A stretch of 64,000 bases of DNA from Chlorobaculum tepidum TLS. GTDB taxonomy: Bacteria > Bacteroidota > Chlorobiia > Chlorobiales > Chlorobiaceae. Below are positions 1 through 9,848 of the stretch, one piece after another. The stretch covers positions 1-64,000 of the forward strand of contig NC_002932.3 of assembly GCF_000006985.1 (NCBI RefSeq), in the 5' to 3' direction. Numbering within the stretch: the stretch's first letter is position 1; each line of letters opens with the position of its first letter. The notes beneath the pieces were generated by a model. That model made no database searches. It saw only the letters and a program-made list of their open reading frames with translations, and was not told the origin of the DNA. A program made the translations under genes and the position numbers.

Positions 1-1
1 G

Positions 2-1126
2 TCAATTGTTGATTCTGACCGGCATCACCAGAATGATCAGATCGTCCTGGCGCTCCTCGTATTTCGGTTTGAACAACACAGCCGTTGTCGGGCTGCTCAT
101 TTCGATGGAGACCTGTTCGGTTTCGATATGAGACAGGGCGGCTTCGACAAACTTTGCATTAAAACCGATCGTGATCTCTTCACCGGTGAACGTACACGGC
201 AGCTCTTCCTGTGCAGATTCACCCTCACTGGCGTTTTCAGCCATCACCTTGATCTGTGAATCCTGTGCGCTGATCTTCAGGTCACCGATGCTTGAAAAGC
301 GTCCGACCCTTTTAACCGAATCGTGCAACTGCGAACGGTCCGTCACAAGCTGCTTTTCGTTTTCAACCGGTATCACCGCCTCGTAATTGGGATACGGTTC
401 GACAATGAGTGCTGACTCTAATTCCATGGTAGCAGTTTTGAACTTGACATTCCGACGCTCTGAGTCAATCGTCATTTTCACCTCTTCGTTTGTCAGCATT
501 CTCTGAATGATTGACAGTACCCTTGCCGGCACGACGATCTTCTGCTTTTCAGCCACTGTCACCCCGGGTTTCTTTCGGCAGCGGACGAGTCGATGTCCAT
601 CGGTTGAAACAGCGGTGATATACTCTTCATCGAATTCGAACAGTACACCCATCATCGCTGGGCGCATGCCATCGACACTGCACGCGAACAGTGTTTTATG
701 AATCATGTCCTGAAGCTCGTTTTGCTGAAGCTCAATCGAGAGATCGAAATTCCGCTTCTGACTTTCCGGTTTCGTGGTGAAGGTGCACGGAATGCGATAA
801 CGACCCTTGTCAGTGGCAATATGAATGGTGCCGAGTTCACCGATCGACTGGCGCTCGATGTCGAAGGTGACGTCAGTTTCGTACATGCTGCGCAGAAAAT
901 CCTGCAAGGTTCTGGCTCGGATGGCAATGTTGCCCTTGTCGGTTGAAGCCACATCGCAGTTCGTGGTGATCGACAGCTCACCATCAGTCGCAAACATGGT
1001 AAGCATTCCGTTCTCGAGGGTCAGGTTGATATTGTCGAACCGGGCATCGAGTGATTTTGCCGGAACGGCGAGAATAACCTTGTTTACAGCTTCCTGCAGT
1101 CGTTTGATGGTCGTATTGAATTTCAT
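2..1126 (-). CDS. dnaN: DNA polymerase III sliding clamp (beta subunit)
   Basis: Encodes the 374-residue ring-forming processivity clamp that tethers the replicative polymerase to DNA and recruits other repair and replication proteins. The length is normal for the family, which has three repeated clamp domains of about 125 residues. The opening MKFNTTIKRLQEAVNKV and the C-terminal run ending LVMPVRI followed by N residues are typical of beta clamps. The gene is complete: its TGA stop is on the first bases of the window. It lies downstream of dnaA on the same strand, the usual dnaA-dnaN order. The 271-base gap between them holds DnaA-box-like sites, so dnaN may have its own DnaA-responsive transcription; that is inference. 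Confidence 0.97.
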   Translation of the reverse strand: MKFNTTIKRLQEAVNKVILAVPAKSLDARFDNINLTLENGMLTMFATDGELSITTNCDVASTDKGNIAIRARTLQDFLRSMYETDVTFDIERQSIGELGTIHIATDKGRYRIPCTFTTKPESQKRNFDLSIELQQNELQDMIHKTLFACSVDGMRPAMMGVLFEFDEEYITAVSTDGHRLVRCRKKPGVTVAEKQKIVVPARVLSIIQRMLTNEEVKMTIDSERRNVKFKTATMELESALIVEPYPNYEAVIPVENEKQLVTDRSQLHDSVKRVGRFSSIGDLKISAQDSQIKVMAENASEGESAQEELPCTFTGEEITIGFNAKFVEAALSHIETEQVSIEMSSPTTAVLFKPKYEERQDDLIILVMPVRINN

Positions 1127-1397
1127 CTTCTTACAATCTTTATTTTTATATAAAAGATTTGTTGTTGTTGTTGAGCTTGTGGAAATCTGGACAGGGGAGC
1201 AATGAGACTCATTAAAATGTTATTTTATAATACGTTGTGTTCTTAATTTCTCTTCCATCTTCTGTGGATAGTGTGTTTATTTCCCTCCACAGGGCAGTTG
1301 ACGGTTTGTTGGTGATTTCATGCGGCAACCCCACAGTGTTGATAACTCCCCTGAAATCAAGATTGCGCCAACAGGTTTTGAACAGGTTATACACAGG
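1127..1397. promoter_or_regulatory. dnaA-dnaN intergenic region with DnaA boxes
   Basis: A 271-base AT-rich gap with no gene. It holds a perfect TTATNCACA site (TTATACACA, 1387-1395), a one-mismatch site on the other strand (TGTGGATAG, 1263-1271) and TGTTGATAA (1337-1345), the complement of TTATCAACA. The same three variants recur upstream of dnaA. It may be the second half of a bipartite origin, or the dnaN promoter region with DnaA autoregulation. Confidence 0.6.
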
Positions 1398-2879
1398 TTA
1401 CATCGACATGATTTCGATCCTTTTTCTCAACTCCTCGATCTTCTTTCGCTCTTCGTTGGAAGCTGCGATCTTTTTTTCGATGGTGTTCAGGGCGTGAATG
1501 ACCGTGGAGTGATCGCGTCCGCCGAAGTGAAGGCCGATGGTCTTGAGCGATGAGTCGGTCATGTCCTTCGACAGGTACATGGCAATCTGCCGTCCGACGG
1601 CGATCTCCTTTTTTTTCGATTTCCCTTTCAGGTCGTTCGAGGTGATCGAAAAATAGGAGCAGACCGCTTTTTCAATGGTTTCGAGAGTCAGTTGTTTGGT
1701 GTTGTACCGGATGATGTCCTTGAGCGTCGATTTGGCGAACTGGAGGTCGATCTCCTGGTTGTCGAGCGAGTGGGCCGCTAGCAGCTTGACGATGCACCCT
1801 TCGAGTTCCCTGACGTTGCTGGTGACGTTGGTTGCGATAAACTCAATGACTACCGGATCCAGACTGACGCCGCTCTGCTTGAGCTTGCTCTGGATGATCG
1901 CCTTGCGGGTTTCGTAATCCGGCGCCTGGATGTCTGTGGAGAGGCCCCAGTTGAAACGGGATATGAGGCGGTCTTCGATGCCCTTGATCTCCTTGATTGG
2001 CCGGTCTGCCGACAGGATGATCTGCTTGTTGGACTGGTGCAGGGTGTTGAAGATGTGGAATATCTCCTCCTGCGTCTTCTCCTTGCCCGCGAAAAACTGG
2101 ATGTCGTCGATAATCAGGACGTCGATGTTTCGGTAGAACGCGGAGAACTCCTGGATGTTGCCGTTCTGGATGGCGTTGACAAAATCGATGGCGAACTTTT
2201 CGCTTGAAACGTACAGCACGGCGTCAGTGATGCGGTTTTCAAGTACCGAGTTGCCAATAGCCTGCATCATATGGGTCTTGCCGAGTCCAACGCCGCCGTA
2301 AATGACCAGCGGGTTGAAGGCATTTTGTCCCGGGTTCTGGGCGATCGATTTGGATGCGGCAAATGCCAGAGAGTTGCAATCTCCCCTGACAAGCGTCGAA
2401 AAGGTGTATTTCGGATTGAGGTTGCTCTCGAATCTGGGGCGTGCGATCTCGAGCCGTTCACGTTCGGCGGAGGCTTTTTGACCAGGCGCCTCAGGCCGGA
2501 CCGATCTTTCCGCTGGCGCGGCATCGATCTGGTGCGGCAATTCGATGGTCACCGGCTGCCCCTGTGATTTGTCTATCACGATGGAGTACATCAGCTTCGC
2601 CTCCGGACCGATCACCTGCCGGAGCGCCTGCTTGACGTGCACCGAATAGTTCTCCTCGATCCACTCATAGAAAAACTGGCTCGGTACCTCGATGGTCAGT
2701 TCGCTACCCGAAAATGAAAGAGGTCTGATTGGCAGGAACCAGGTTTTGAAAGCAAGCGTGTTGATGTTCTCCTGGATAAGTCCAAGGCAGGCACTCCATA
2801 CCTTCTCCGCAAATGATCGACCATGCGTCGGGGTTACTTGTAGGTTGTCCGGAGCTTCTTGCTGGATCGTATCAGACAT
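1398..2879 (-). CDS. dnaA: Chromosomal replication initiator DnaA
   Basis: Encodes the 493-residue AAA+ initiator that binds 9-mer boxes at oriC and melts the duplex. The N-terminal interaction domain covers about residues 22-105. A variable linker follows to about residue 150. The ATPase domain has Walker A GGVGLGKT at 195-202 and Walker B VLIIDDI around 254-260. The C-terminal helix-turn-helix domain carries the DnaA signature [12 protein letters not shown] at 453-464. The ATG start at 2879 is followed by a well-conserved N-terminus. Box clusters flank the gene on both sides, as expected for an autoregulated initiator at its own origin. Confidence 0.98.
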   Translation of the reverse strand: MSDTIQQEAPDNLQVTPTHGRSFAEKVWSACLGLIQENINTLAFKTWFLPIRPLSFSGSELTIEVPSQFFYEWIEENYSVHVKQALRQVIGPEAKLMYSIVIDKSQGQPVTIELPHQIDAAPAERSVRPEAPGQKASAERERLEIARPRFESNLNPKYTFSTLVRGDCNSLAFAASKSIAQNPGQNAFNPLVIYGGVGLGKTHMMQAIGNSVLENRITDAVLYVSSEKFAIDFVNAIQNGNIQEFSAFYRNIDVLIIDDIQFFAGKEKTQEEIFHIFNTLHQSNKQIILSADRPIKEIKGIEDRLISRFNWGLSTDIQAPDYETRKAIIQSKLKQSGVSLDPVVIEFIATNVTSNVRELEGCIVKLLAAHSLDNQEIDLQFAKSTLKDIIRYNTKQLTLETIEKAVCSYFSITSNDLKGKSKKKEIAVGRQIAMYLSKDMTDSSLKTIGLHFGGRDHSTVIHALNTIEKKIAASNEERKKIEELRKRIEIMSM

Positions 2880-3284
2880 GGGAATTGGCTGTGAGATGCG
2901 TTGTTTCGGTGATTCATCAACATTTTCTGTTTACAAGGTACGGCTTTCGGTGGACAAAAAACAATCCTGCTTCTGATTTTTGGGGTGGATGAAGCCTCTT
3001 TTGCTTACGAACATATCAACATTCTATCTCTTTTATTTATTGTGGTTTATCTGTTTTCTTGTAAAAGTTGTCAACATGTGTTGATGCCTCTCCGCATCGG
3101 TCTTGCTTGGGTTTGGGCAGTTTAGTGTTTTTTTATCCACAACTTATCAACACTGTGGATAGGTTGTGGGGTTGATGGTGTTGGTAAGTGCGAGAAATGT
3201 GGCATCTCTTGTTTATCTGTGACTAAAATGATAAATTGAAAGTCCTGTAATTTTAAACAATCATTCGAGAGGAGTTTTGAAGAG
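2880..3284. other. Probable origin of replication (oriC), dnaA-rpmH gap
   Basis: A 405-base non-coding gap between dnaA (minus) and rpmH (plus), so flanking genes diverge from it. It holds a perfect DnaA box TTATCCACA (3133-3141), a close TTATCAACA (3144-3152) and an opposed TGTGGATAG (3154-3162), all within 30 bases. An AT-rich stretch at about 3015-3060 is a candidate unwinding element. The dnaA-rpmH position is a classical bacterial origin location. Exact boundaries and use are inferred. Confidence 0.75.
3133..3162. promoter_or_regulatory. DnaA box cluster upstream of dnaA
   Basis: Three 9-mers lie almost end to end: TTATCCACA (exact, 3133-3141), TTATCAACA (one mismatch, 3144-3152) and TGTGGATAG (complement CTATCCACA, one mismatch, 3154-3162). 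The tight packing supports a DnaA assembly site rather than chance. Confidence 0.75.
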
Positions 3285-3446
3285 ATGAAAAGGACATTTC
3301 AGCCGAGCAACAGGAAGAGAAGAAACAAGCATGGCTTTAGGCAGAGAATGGCTACCAAGAATGGACGCAAGGTTTTGTCTGCCCGTCGTGCCAAGGGCCG
3401 TCACTCCCTGAGTGTCAGCAGCTCGATGAGTGCTTCGAAACGTTAA
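3285..3446 (+). CDS. rpmH: 50S ribosomal protein L34
   Basis: A 53-residue, very basic protein: [18 protein letters not shown], then an [11 protein letters not shown] stretch and [10 protein letters not shown]. These are the conserved blocks of bacterial L34, a structural protein of the large ribosomal subunit. The C-terminus is extended by a short Ser-rich tail ([11 protein letters not shown]). A GGAG ribosome-binding site at 3271-3274 precedes the ATG. It is the first gene to the right of the predicted origin and is followed by rnpA, the standard rpmH-rnpA pair. Confidence 0.97.
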   Translation: MKRTFQPSNRKRRNKHGFRQRMATKNGRKVLSARRAKGRHSLSVSSSMSASKR

Positions 3447-3493
3447 CTCACTGGCCGGAACGGGGCTTCGGTTTCACTTCCGGGCGGATTTGC

Positions 3494-3958
3494 GTGTATC
3501 CGGGCATGCTTTCTGAAAAACGAACCAATGCCCTGCCAAGGGGAGAAATAGCCCGGGGAAAAAGCGCTGTTTCCCGTCTGTTTAGCCAGGGTGGCCGTCT
3601 AAAGGGCGGTTTTCTCCTGTTGATCTATTCTGCTTCACGGCCGGTTGAGCAGGCACCCCGGATACCAGTGAGGGTGCTGTTCACGGTTGGCAAAAAGCTG
3701 GTTCCGAGAGCCGTTGACCGCAACCGGATCAAACGACTGATGCGTGAGGCTTACCGGCTCGAAAAAAATATTTTGACCAGAGCGCTTGCATTCGACGCCG
3801 GCAAAGGCGATCATCAGGTGATGCTGGCGTTTTTATACCGGGCTCGGGCCGATGCCATTCCATCGCTTGAGCGGTTCCGGGCTGAAATTCGGCACATGCT
3901 GAAAAATCTTCTATCGAACAGGCTGCCGCAAACGCGGGAGGGTGACAGGATTGAGTAA
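3494..3958 (+). CDS. rnpA: Ribonuclease P protein component
   Basis: Encodes the protein subunit of RNase P, which helps the RNA subunit cleave 5' leaders from pre-tRNAs. The family's RNR-type motif is clear in the stretch [16 protein letters not shown], preceded by VGKKLVPRA. The longest frame starts at GTG 3494 (154 residues), but an in-frame ATG at 3506 (150 residues, MLSEKRTN) is equally plausible; neither has a strong ribosome-binding site. It follows rpmH by 47 bases and overlaps the start of yidD, in the order rpmH-rnpA-yidD-yidC. Confidence 0.93.
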   Translation: MYPGMLSEKRTNALPRGEIARGKSAVSRLFSQGGRLKGGFLLLIYSASRPVEQAPRIPVRVLFTVGKKLVPRAVDRNRIKRLMREAYRLEKNILTRALAFDAGKGDHQVMLAFLYRARADAIPSLERFRAEIRHMLKNLLSNRLPQTREGDRIE

Positions 3959-4268
3959 TACGGGCAATCAACAGCATCACGGGACGGAACACAACGGCAA
4001 AACCCCTGGCCAGCTGTTGAACATCGTGCCGATTCTCCTGATACGATTTTACCAGTCATTCATTTCTCCGCTGCTTGGCCCCTCCTGCAAGTACCATCCC
4101 ACCTGTTCCAACTACGCTATCGAGGCGTTCCGGCAGCACAATTTTTTCTACGCCTCCTGGCTGACCGTCTGGAGGGTGCTTCGTTGCAATCCGTTTTCAA
4201 AAGGCGGCTATGATCCGGTACCGCCAAAATCAGTGAAATCCGCAGGTAATTCAAAAGATTCGAAGTAA
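3951..4268 (+). CDS. yidD: Membrane protein insertion efficiency factor YidD
   Basis: A small YidD-family protein that assists YidC-dependent membrane insertion. The conserved core is [19 protein letters not shown], then [12 protein letters not shown] and the GGYDPVP end. I chose the TTG start at 3951 (105 residues). The GGGAGGG at 3936-3942 sits about 8 bases before it, whereas this same run overlaps the alternative GTG at 3942. The gene overlaps the end of rnpA by 8 bases, and its TAA shares a base with the yidC ATG, so the group is probably translationally coupled. Confidence 0.92.
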   Translation: MSNTGNQQHHGTEHNGKTPGQLLNIVPILLIRFYQSFISPLLGPSCKYHPTCSNYAIEAFRQHNFFYASWLTVWRVLRCNPFSKGGYDPVPPKSVKSAGNSKDSK

Positions 4269-6040
4269 TGGACAGAAATTCGGTGATAGGCTTTGCCCTG
4301 ATTGCTGCAATCATGATCGTATGGCTACAGTTCATGAAGCCTGAGCAGAAGCTGGGACTCGAAAAAGCGGCGGCATCGCGAGAGGCGGTTCAGAAAACAC
4401 CTGCGGCGGCATTGCCCGCCCCGTCGGCGGCAGTGGCGGCTGCGGCCAGGGCTGACAGCCTCGGTTCCTTCGCCCAGGCCTCCGTCGGCACGGAAAAGAC
4501 CATCACCGTCAGCAACGATCTGTTCACGGCAACCCTCTCCTCGAAGGGCGCGACCCTGAAGTCGCTGGTGCTCAAAAAGCATCTCGATGGCAACCGCAAG
4601 CCCTTCAACCTGATCTCCGCCAGCGACAAGGGCGCGCTCTCCATGCTGTTCCTCAGCAGTGACGGCAAGAAGATCGATACCCGCGATCTCTATTTCCGCA
4701 GCCTCGATGCCAAAACCACCGAAACCGTGACCGGCAAAGAGAAGCTGTCCGTCAGTTATGTGCTCGATGTCGATGCCACGCGCAGCATCCAGATCACCTA
4801 CACCTTCACGGGCGACAGCTACGTGGTCGATTACGATCTGAAGCTCAACGGTTTCGGCTCGTCCATCGCCGGAAACGAGTACCAGCTCGACTGGGACGGC
4901 GGACTGAACTACTCGGAAAAAGACCAGGTTGACGAGTCGCACAACGCCATTGCCAGTGCCTACCTTGGTGGTAGCGTGGTCAAGCTCGATGCCAAGGACG
5001 CCAAAAAAACCTGGCAGGATGAGGAGTCCGGCAAGGCGCAGTGGGTTGCCGTCAGGAACAAATATTTTGTCGCGGCCATCATGCCGCAGCGCACCACCGA
5101 TGGCATCTATCTGCACGGCACCAAAAAGGATGGCAGCGATTTCAAGAACTATGTCGCGGCGCTGAAAATGAGCTTCCCCGCCGGTCAGCAGAGCGTCGAT
5201 GACCACTACCGTCTCTACGTCGGCCCGCTCGACTACAACACGGTCAAGTCGCTGAACGCCGATCTCGAAAAGATCATGGACTTCGGCTGGGACTGGCTGA
5301 CCCGTCCCTTCGCCGAATACCTGATTCTGCCGATCTTCAACTGGATGAACAAATATGTGACCAACTACGGTCTTATCATCATCATCTTCGCCTTCCTCAT
5401 CAAGCTGGTCACCTGGCCGCTGTCGCTGGCCTCGACCAAGTCGATGAAGAAGATGTCGGCGCTTCAGCCCGTGATGAAGGAGCTTCAGGAGAAGTACAAG
5501 GACAACCCGGCCAAGCTGCAAAGCGAACTCGGACGCATCTACAAGGAAGCAGGCGTCAATCCGCTTGGCGGCTGCCTGCCGACGGTGATCCAGATGCCGC
5601 TGCTCTTCGCGATGTTCTACGTCTTCCGCTCCTCGATCCAGCTTCGCCAGCACGGCTTCCTCTGGGTGAAGGATCTTTCCGTGCCCGACTCGGTGTACCA
5701 TTTCGCCTTCAAGCTGCCGCTCTACGGCGACCACATCGCGATCATGCCGATTTTGATGGCCGTGACCGTTTTCTTCCAGCAGAAGATCACGCCGAACGCC
5801 CAGTCAAACGAGCAGACGAAGATCATGATGTGGCTGTTCCCGGCCATGATGCTGTTCTTTTTCAACAACATGCCGGCGGGCCTGGCGCTCTACTATCTGA
5901 TGTTCAACATCTTCAGCGTCGCCCAGCAGGCCTACATGAACGCCACCATCACCGACGAGGAGAAGGCTGCCGCCGCCATGCAGGTCGCCGCCGCCACCAA
6001 ACCGGCTCAGTCTGCCAAAAAGGGAGGGAAGAAAAAGTAA
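4268..6040 (+). CDS. yidC: Membrane protein insertase YidC (Oxa1 family)
   Basis: Encodes a 590-residue inner-membrane insertase that works alone or with SecYEG. An N-terminal membrane segment (about residues 5-20) is followed by an Ala-rich linker and a large periplasmic beta-sandwich domain, as in Gram-negative YidC. The Oxa1-type core lies in the last third: the segment around [21 protein letters not shown], the [21 protein letters not shown] cytoplasmic loop, and later hydrophobic helices. The C-terminus is Lys-rich (SAKKGGKKK), common in YidC forms that touch ribosomes. It follows yidD with a one-base overlap. Confidence 0.97.
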   Translation: MDRNSVIGFALIAAIMIVWLQFMKPEQKLGLEKAAASREAVQKTPAAALPAPSAAVAAAARADSLGSFAQASVGTEKTITVSNDLFTATLSSKGATLKSLVLKKHLDGNRKPFNLISASDKGALSMLFLSSDGKKIDTRDLYFRSLDAKTTETVTGKEKLSVSYVLDVDATRSIQITYTFTGDSYVVDYDLKLNGFGSSIAGNEYQLDWDGGLNYSEKDQVDESHNAIASAYLGGSVVKLDAKDAKKTWQDEESGKAQWVAVRNKYFVAAIMPQRTTDGIYLHGTKKDGSDFKNYVAALKMSFPAGQQSVDDHYRLYVGPLDYNTVKSLNADLEKIMDFGWDWLTRPFAEYLILPIFNWMNKYVTNYGLIIIIFAFLIKLVTWPLSLASTKSMKKMSALQPVMKELQEKYKDNPAKLQSELGRIYKEAGVNPLGGCLPTVIQMPLLFAMFYVFRSSIQLRQHGFLWVKDLSVPDSVYHFAFKLPLYGDHIAIMPILMAVTVFFQQKITPNAQSNEQTKIMMWLFPAMMLFFFNNMPAGLALYYLMFNIFSVAQQAYMNATITDEEKAAAAMQVAAATKPAQSAKKGGKKK

Positions 6041-6046
6041 CCCACG

Positions 6047-6643
6047 ATGGGCGGTCTCGAACAGGCGGATGCTCGGCTTTTCCAGCTCCTGAACCATAGC
6101 TTGGCCACTCCGGCGCTGGACGACCTGATGCCGTTTCTGACCAGCCCGAAGCACTCTGTCCATATCCTGGTGCTTCTCGCACTCTTCATTCTTGTCAGAA
6201 AGGGAAAAGACGCACTCTTCGTCATTCCCCTTCTTCTTTTCGCTGTCGGCATCGCCGACTACACCGCATCCGGTATCATGAAGTCGCTTTTTCATCGCGT
6301 TCGTCCCTGCTTCGCGCTCGAAGGGGTACGTCTTCTCGTCGATCAGTCGCACTCCTGGTCGTTTGCCTCCTCGCACGCGGCCAATTTGACGGCCATCGCC
6401 AGCCTTGTGTGGCTCTTCTTCTGGCGGGGCGAAACGGTTGATAAAGTCTTCACTGTGATGGTGATCGCTTACGCCTCGATGGTCGCTTTCTCGCGAATCT
6501 ACGTCGGCGTGCACTATCCTGGCGATGTGCTTGGCGGCGTCGTGATTGGTCTTGCCAGCGCGGCGGTGATCTACACGGCGTTCGCCTGGATCGTCAAGAA
6601 CGTGGTGCACCGGCGAGTGATGCAGAGGGAGGGCTCGGAATGA
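6047..6643 (+). CDS. PAP2-family membrane phosphatase
   Basis: A 198-residue polytopic membrane phosphatase of the PAP2/undecaprenyl-diphosphatase type. The three family motifs are visible: K79-x6-R86-P87, a variant SSH (S109-H110) and S149-R-x5-H156-x3-D160. Hydrophobic helices occupy about 35-52, 56-75, 112-126, 134-150 and 160-185. Likely substrates are lipid pyrophosphates such as undecaprenyl pyrophosphate or phosphatidate; the sequence cannot decide. It begins 6 bases after yidC and overlaps the ROK kinase by 4 bases, so it probably belongs to the same transcript. Confidence 0.85.
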   Translation: MGGLEQADARLFQLLNHSLATPALDDLMPFLTSPKHSVHILVLLALFILVRKGKDALFVIPLLLFAVGIADYTASGIMKSLFHRVRPCFALEGVRLLVDQSHSWSFASSHAANLTAIASLVWLFFWRGETVDKVFTVMVIAYASMVAFSRIYVGVHYPGDVLGGVVIGLASAAVIYTAFAWIVKNVVHRRVMQREGSE

Positions 6644-7563
6644 ATCGCTGGGGAATCGATCTCGGCGGCACCAAGATCGAGGGGGTGATCCTCGACAGCG
6701 AGTTGCGCCCTCTCATTCGCCATCGCATTCCGACCGGGCAAGAGCAGGGGTACGGCCATATTCTCATGCAGATCAAAAGCCTCGTCGGGACGATGGCCGA
6801 GAAGTCGGGACTCGGCCTGCCGGAGAAGATAGGCATCGGCACGCCCGGGCGCGCCGATGGTAGCGACGGCGTCATCAGCAACTCGAACACGATCTGCCTG
6901 AACGGAATGCCGCTCTTGCGCGATCTGCAAGAGGCGCTCCGGCTGGAGGTGGTGATCGACAACGACGCGAACTGCTTTGCGCTCGCCGAGTCGATGCTCG
7001 GCGCGGGGCGCGACGAGATGGCGCGGCCAGGCGCGACAGCTTTCGGTATCATTCTCGGCACCGGCGTGGGCGGGGGCATCGTCCGCGATGGCCGGATCAT
7101 CCGGGGCGCGCACGGCATCGCCGGAGAGTGGGGGCACAACCCGCTGCCGGGCGAGCACGCGGCGTGCTACTGCGGTCGGCGCGGCTGCGTCGAGACGGTC
7201 GTCTCCGGCCCGGCACTCGAGCGCCACTACGCGGCCCTCAGCGGGCGAAAGGCGTCGCTGCAAGAGATCGCCGCCTCGACGGGGCGCGACCGCTTCGCAC
7301 GCCAGACCATCGAGCGGCTCGTTTCGAAATTCGGCGTGGCGCTGGCGACGGTTATCAACATTCTCGATCCCGACCTGGTCATCATCGGCGGCGGCGTGGG
7401 CAACATCCGCCAGCTCTACTCCCCGGAGGCGCGGCAGGCGATTGCCGCCAACGTTTTCAACCGCTCGTTCGACATTCCGCTCCTGCCGCCGATGCTTGGC
7501 GACAGCGCGGGCGTGTTCGGCGCAGCACTGCTCTCGGGGCCGCCACTCATTGCACAGTATTGA
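6640..7563 (+). CDS. ROK-family sugar kinase
   Basis: A 307-residue ROK (repressor, ORF, kinase) protein without a DNA-binding domain, so a kinase rather than a repressor. The ATP-binding DLGGTK motif is at residues 7-12. The catalytic aspartate lies in IDNDAN (D109). A ROK zinc site is present: G-E-W-G-H around 162-166 with Cys176, Cys178 and Cys183 in a C-x-C-G-x-x-G-C arrangement. Glucose, fructose or N-acetyl sugars are possible substrates. The 4-base overlap with the phosphatase before it suggests coupling. Confidence 0.85.
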   Translation: MNRWGIDLGGTKIEGVILDSELRPLIRHRIPTGQEQGYGHILMQIKSLVGTMAEKSGLGLPEKIGIGTPGRADGSDGVISNSNTICLNGMPLLRDLQEALRLEVVIDNDANCFALAESMLGAGRDEMARPGATAFGIILGTGVGGGIVRDGRIIRGAHGIAGEWGHNPLPGEHAACYCGRRGCVETVVSGPALERHYAALSGRKASLQEIAASTGRDRFARQTIERLVSKFGVALATVINILDPDLVIIGGGVGNIRQLYSPEARQAIAANVFNRSFDIPLLPPMLGDSAGVFGAALLSGPPLIAQY

Positions 7564-7592
7564 TTCACCGCGACTCCCCTGCGGAGCGCTTA

Positions 7593-9044
7593 TTGCACAC
7601 TCCATTGGAACAACAGGAAATCCGCTACAGAAAAGGCGACATCATCGAACTCACCATCACTGACCACGCCGAGAAAGACAAATGCTTCGGCAAAACCACC
7701 GAGGGCATGGGGGTGATGGTCTCCGGCATTCTCGCCCCCGGTGACCGCGTTTCGGCGCAAATTTACAAGGTCAAGTCGCGCTACCTCGAAGCACGGGCCA
7801 TCGAGGTGCTCGAAGCGTCGCCGGATCGCGTTGAGCCAGTCTGCCCGGTCTTCGGCTCCTGCGGCGGATGCAAGTGGATGCACGTCAGCTATGAGGCGCA
7901 GCTTCGCTACAAGCACAAAAAGGTGACGGACTCGCTGGAGCACATCGGCGGTTTTGAGAGTCCCGACGTCCGTCCGGTGCTTGCCGCGCCAGACGCGCTG
8001 CACTACCGCAACAAGGTGGAGTTCTCCTGCTCCAACATGCGCTACCTGCTCCAGTCGGAGATCGACAGTGATCAGCTTGCCAAGCCGAAAACCTTCGCCC
8101 TCGGCTTCCACGCGCCGGGCAACTTCGAGAAGGTGCTCGACCTCGACACCTGCTACCTCGCCAAGGAGTGTATGAACCGGGTGCTGAACGTCTTGCGTGA
8201 CTTCGCCATCGAACGCGGTCTCGAGCCCTACGCCGCCAAGGCGCACGAAGGCTACCTGCGTAACCTTATGCTCCGCTACAGCGAACGCCATGAGCAGTTG
8301 ATGGTCAACATCGTCACCTCATGGTACGACAAGGCGCTGATGCAGGCGCTCAAAGAGCGGCTCGAAGCGGCCATGCCGGAACAGCAGATGACGCTGCTCA
8401 ACAACGTCACCACGCGCAAGAACACCGTCGCCACCGGCGAGCAAGAGTACGTCATCAGCGGCGACGGCTACGTCACCGAACGGCTCGGCGACCTCGACTT
8501 CCGGATTTCGGCCAACTCCTTTTTCCAGACCAACACCCGCCAGGCCGAAACGCTCTACGACCAGATCATCGCTGTCGGCGGCATCACTCCGGAGGATACG
8601 GTCTATGACCTCTACTGCGGCACTGGCACCATCACGCTCTACCTCGCCCGCCACTGTAAGCAGGCGATCGGCATCGAGGTGGTCGAAAGTGCCGTCAAGG
8701 ATGCCGAGATGAACGCCGAACTCAACGGCCTCTCGAACACCGTCTTCTTCCAAGCCGACCTCAAGAATTTCCACGCCATGCAGGAGGCGCTCGAACCCTA
8801 CGCCAAACCGCGCATTATTGTTACCGACCCTCCGCGCGCCGGAATGCACCCCAAAGCACTCGACACCATGCTCAAGCTCCAGCCCGAACGCATTGTTTAC
8901 GTCAGCTGCAACCCCGACAACCTCGCCCGCGACGGCAAAGAGATCGCGGCGAGAGGCTACCGCATGACGTCCGCCCAACCGGTGGACATGTTTCCGCAGA
9001 CGAACCACATCGAGACCGTGGCCTGTTTCGAGCGGGCAGAATAA
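7593..9044 (+). CDS. TrmA/RlmD-family 23S rRNA or tRNA (uracil-5) methyltransferase
   Basis: A 483-residue class I SAM methyltransferase that makes 5-methyluridine in RNA. An N-terminal TRAM domain (about 14-75) is followed by an Fe-S cysteine cluster (Cys84, Cys90, Cys93 and a later Cys). The Rossmann part has YDLYCGTGTITLYLA, the DPPRAGMH motif and the catalytic YVSCNPDNLARD near the C-terminus. The frame is open far upstream inside the ROK gene. I start at TTG 7593 because GGAG at 7583-7586 is 6 bases before it and the TRAM domain follows directly. Whether the target is rRNA or tRNA cannot be told from sequence. Confidence 0.88.
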   Translation: MHTPLEQQEIRYRKGDIIELTITDHAEKDKCFGKTTEGMGVMVSGILAPGDRVSAQIYKVKSRYLEARAIEVLEASPDRVEPVCPVFGSCGGCKWMHVSYEAQLRYKHKKVTDSLEHIGGFESPDVRPVLAAPDALHYRNKVEFSCSNMRYLLQSEIDSDQLAKPKTFALGFHAPGNFEKVLDLDTCYLAKECMNRVLNVLRDFAIERGLEPYAAKAHEGYLRNLMLRYSERHEQLMVNIVTSWYDKALMQALKERLEAAMPEQQMTLLNNVTTRKNTVATGEQEYVISGDGYVTERLGDLDFRISANSFFQTNTRQAETLYDQIIAVGGITPEDTVYDLYCGTGTITLYLARHCKQAIGIEVVESAVKDAEMNAELNGLSNTVFFQADLKNFHAMQEALEPYAKPRIIVTDPPRAGMHPKALDTMLKLQPERIVYVSCNPDNLARDGKEIAARGYRMTSAQPVDMFPQTNHIETVACFERAE

Positions 9045-9115
9045 ATCCGGGCAGGACGCGTCCCGAAAGCTTTGGGCGGAGCTTATTGTCTTGTCAACTG
9101 CCAGAATTTCAACAA

Positions 9116-9147
9116 AAAAGCCGGACATGCTCACATGTCCGGCTTTT
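9116..9147. terminator. Bidirectional intrinsic terminator
   Basis: A perfect 14-bp inverted repeat: AAAAGCCGGACATG at 9116-9129 and its complement at 9134-9147, around a 4-base loop CTCA. The GC core is flanked by A and T runs on both sides, so it can end transcription from both directions between the convergent methyltransferase and transaldolase genes. Confidence 0.93.
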
Positions 9148-9170
9148 GAAAAGGCAGATGCTTTCGCGCC

Positions 9171-9839
9171 TTATGGCTTCATCACAGCGGCATCTTCCAT
9201 AAACTTCTCCAACCCTTTGTCGGTCAGCGGGTGGTTGGCGAGCTGTTTGATGACGCTGTACGGGATGGTGGCGATGTCGGCCCCGACCATCGCCGATTCA
9301 ACGACGTGCAGCGGGTTACGCACGCTGGCGACGATCACTTCGGTGAGGTAGCCGTAGTTGTCGTAAATCGTGACGATCTGGCGTACCAGTTCCATGCCGG
9401 AGGTGCTGATGTCGTCGAGCCGTCCGACGAACGGGCTGACGAAGTCAGCTCCGGCTTTGGCGGCGAGCAAGGCTTGCGTGGGCGAAAAGACCAGCGTGGC
9501 GTTGGTCTTGATGCCGTTGGACGAGAAGTGCTTGATCGCTTTCAGGCCGTCCACGGTGAGCGGGCACTTGACGACAATGTTCTTGTGAATGGCCGCAAGC
9601 TCCTCGCCCTGGGCGATCATCTCTCCGGCTTTGAGCGTGGTGACCTCGGCGCTGACCGGGCCATCGACGATTTCGCAGATTTTGGCGATGTGCGCCTTGA
9701 AGTCGGCGTAGGTGAAGTTGGTCGAGTCTTTGACGATCTTGGCGATCAGCGACGGGTTGGTCGTGACGCCGTCGAGCACGCCAAGTTCATTGGCGGCCTT
9801 GATTTCGTCGAGACTTGCGGTGTCGATAAAAAATTTCAT
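9171..9839 (-). CDS. tal: Transaldolase (TalC/MipB small type)
   Basis: A 222-residue single-domain transaldolase of the small TalC class, a TIM barrel that moves dihydroxyacetone units in the non-oxidative pentose phosphate pathway. The opening [16 protein letters not shown] and the [11 protein letters not shown] motif (24-34) are diagnostic. The Schiff-base lysine is expected in NIVVKCPLT (Lys91). GGAGG sits 4 bases before the ATG. It follows the DHS-like gene by 9 bases and ends at the strong bidirectional terminator, so the two form one transcript. Confidence 0.93.
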   Translation of the reverse strand: MKFFIDTASLDEIKAANELGVLDGVTTNPSLIAKIVKDSTNFTYADFKAHIAKICEIVDGPVSAEVTTLKAGEMIAQGEELAAIHKNIVVKCPLTVDGLKAIKHFSSNGIKTNATLVFSPTQALLAAKAGADFVSPFVGRLDDISTSGMELVRQIVTIYDNYGYLTEVIVASVRNPLHVVESAMVGADIATIPYSVIKQLANHPLTDKGLEKFMEDAAVMKP

Positions 9840-9848
9840 AGGGCCTCC

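Noticed and set aside
4325-5734. 469-codon minus-strand open frame opposite yidC
   Set aside because: It is a mirror of yidC's codon bias. Its composition is rich in Gly, Glu and Val with no domain, and yidC is certain on the other strand. The same holds for long opposite frames over ftsZ, ftsA, murC, murD, ftsI and feoB.
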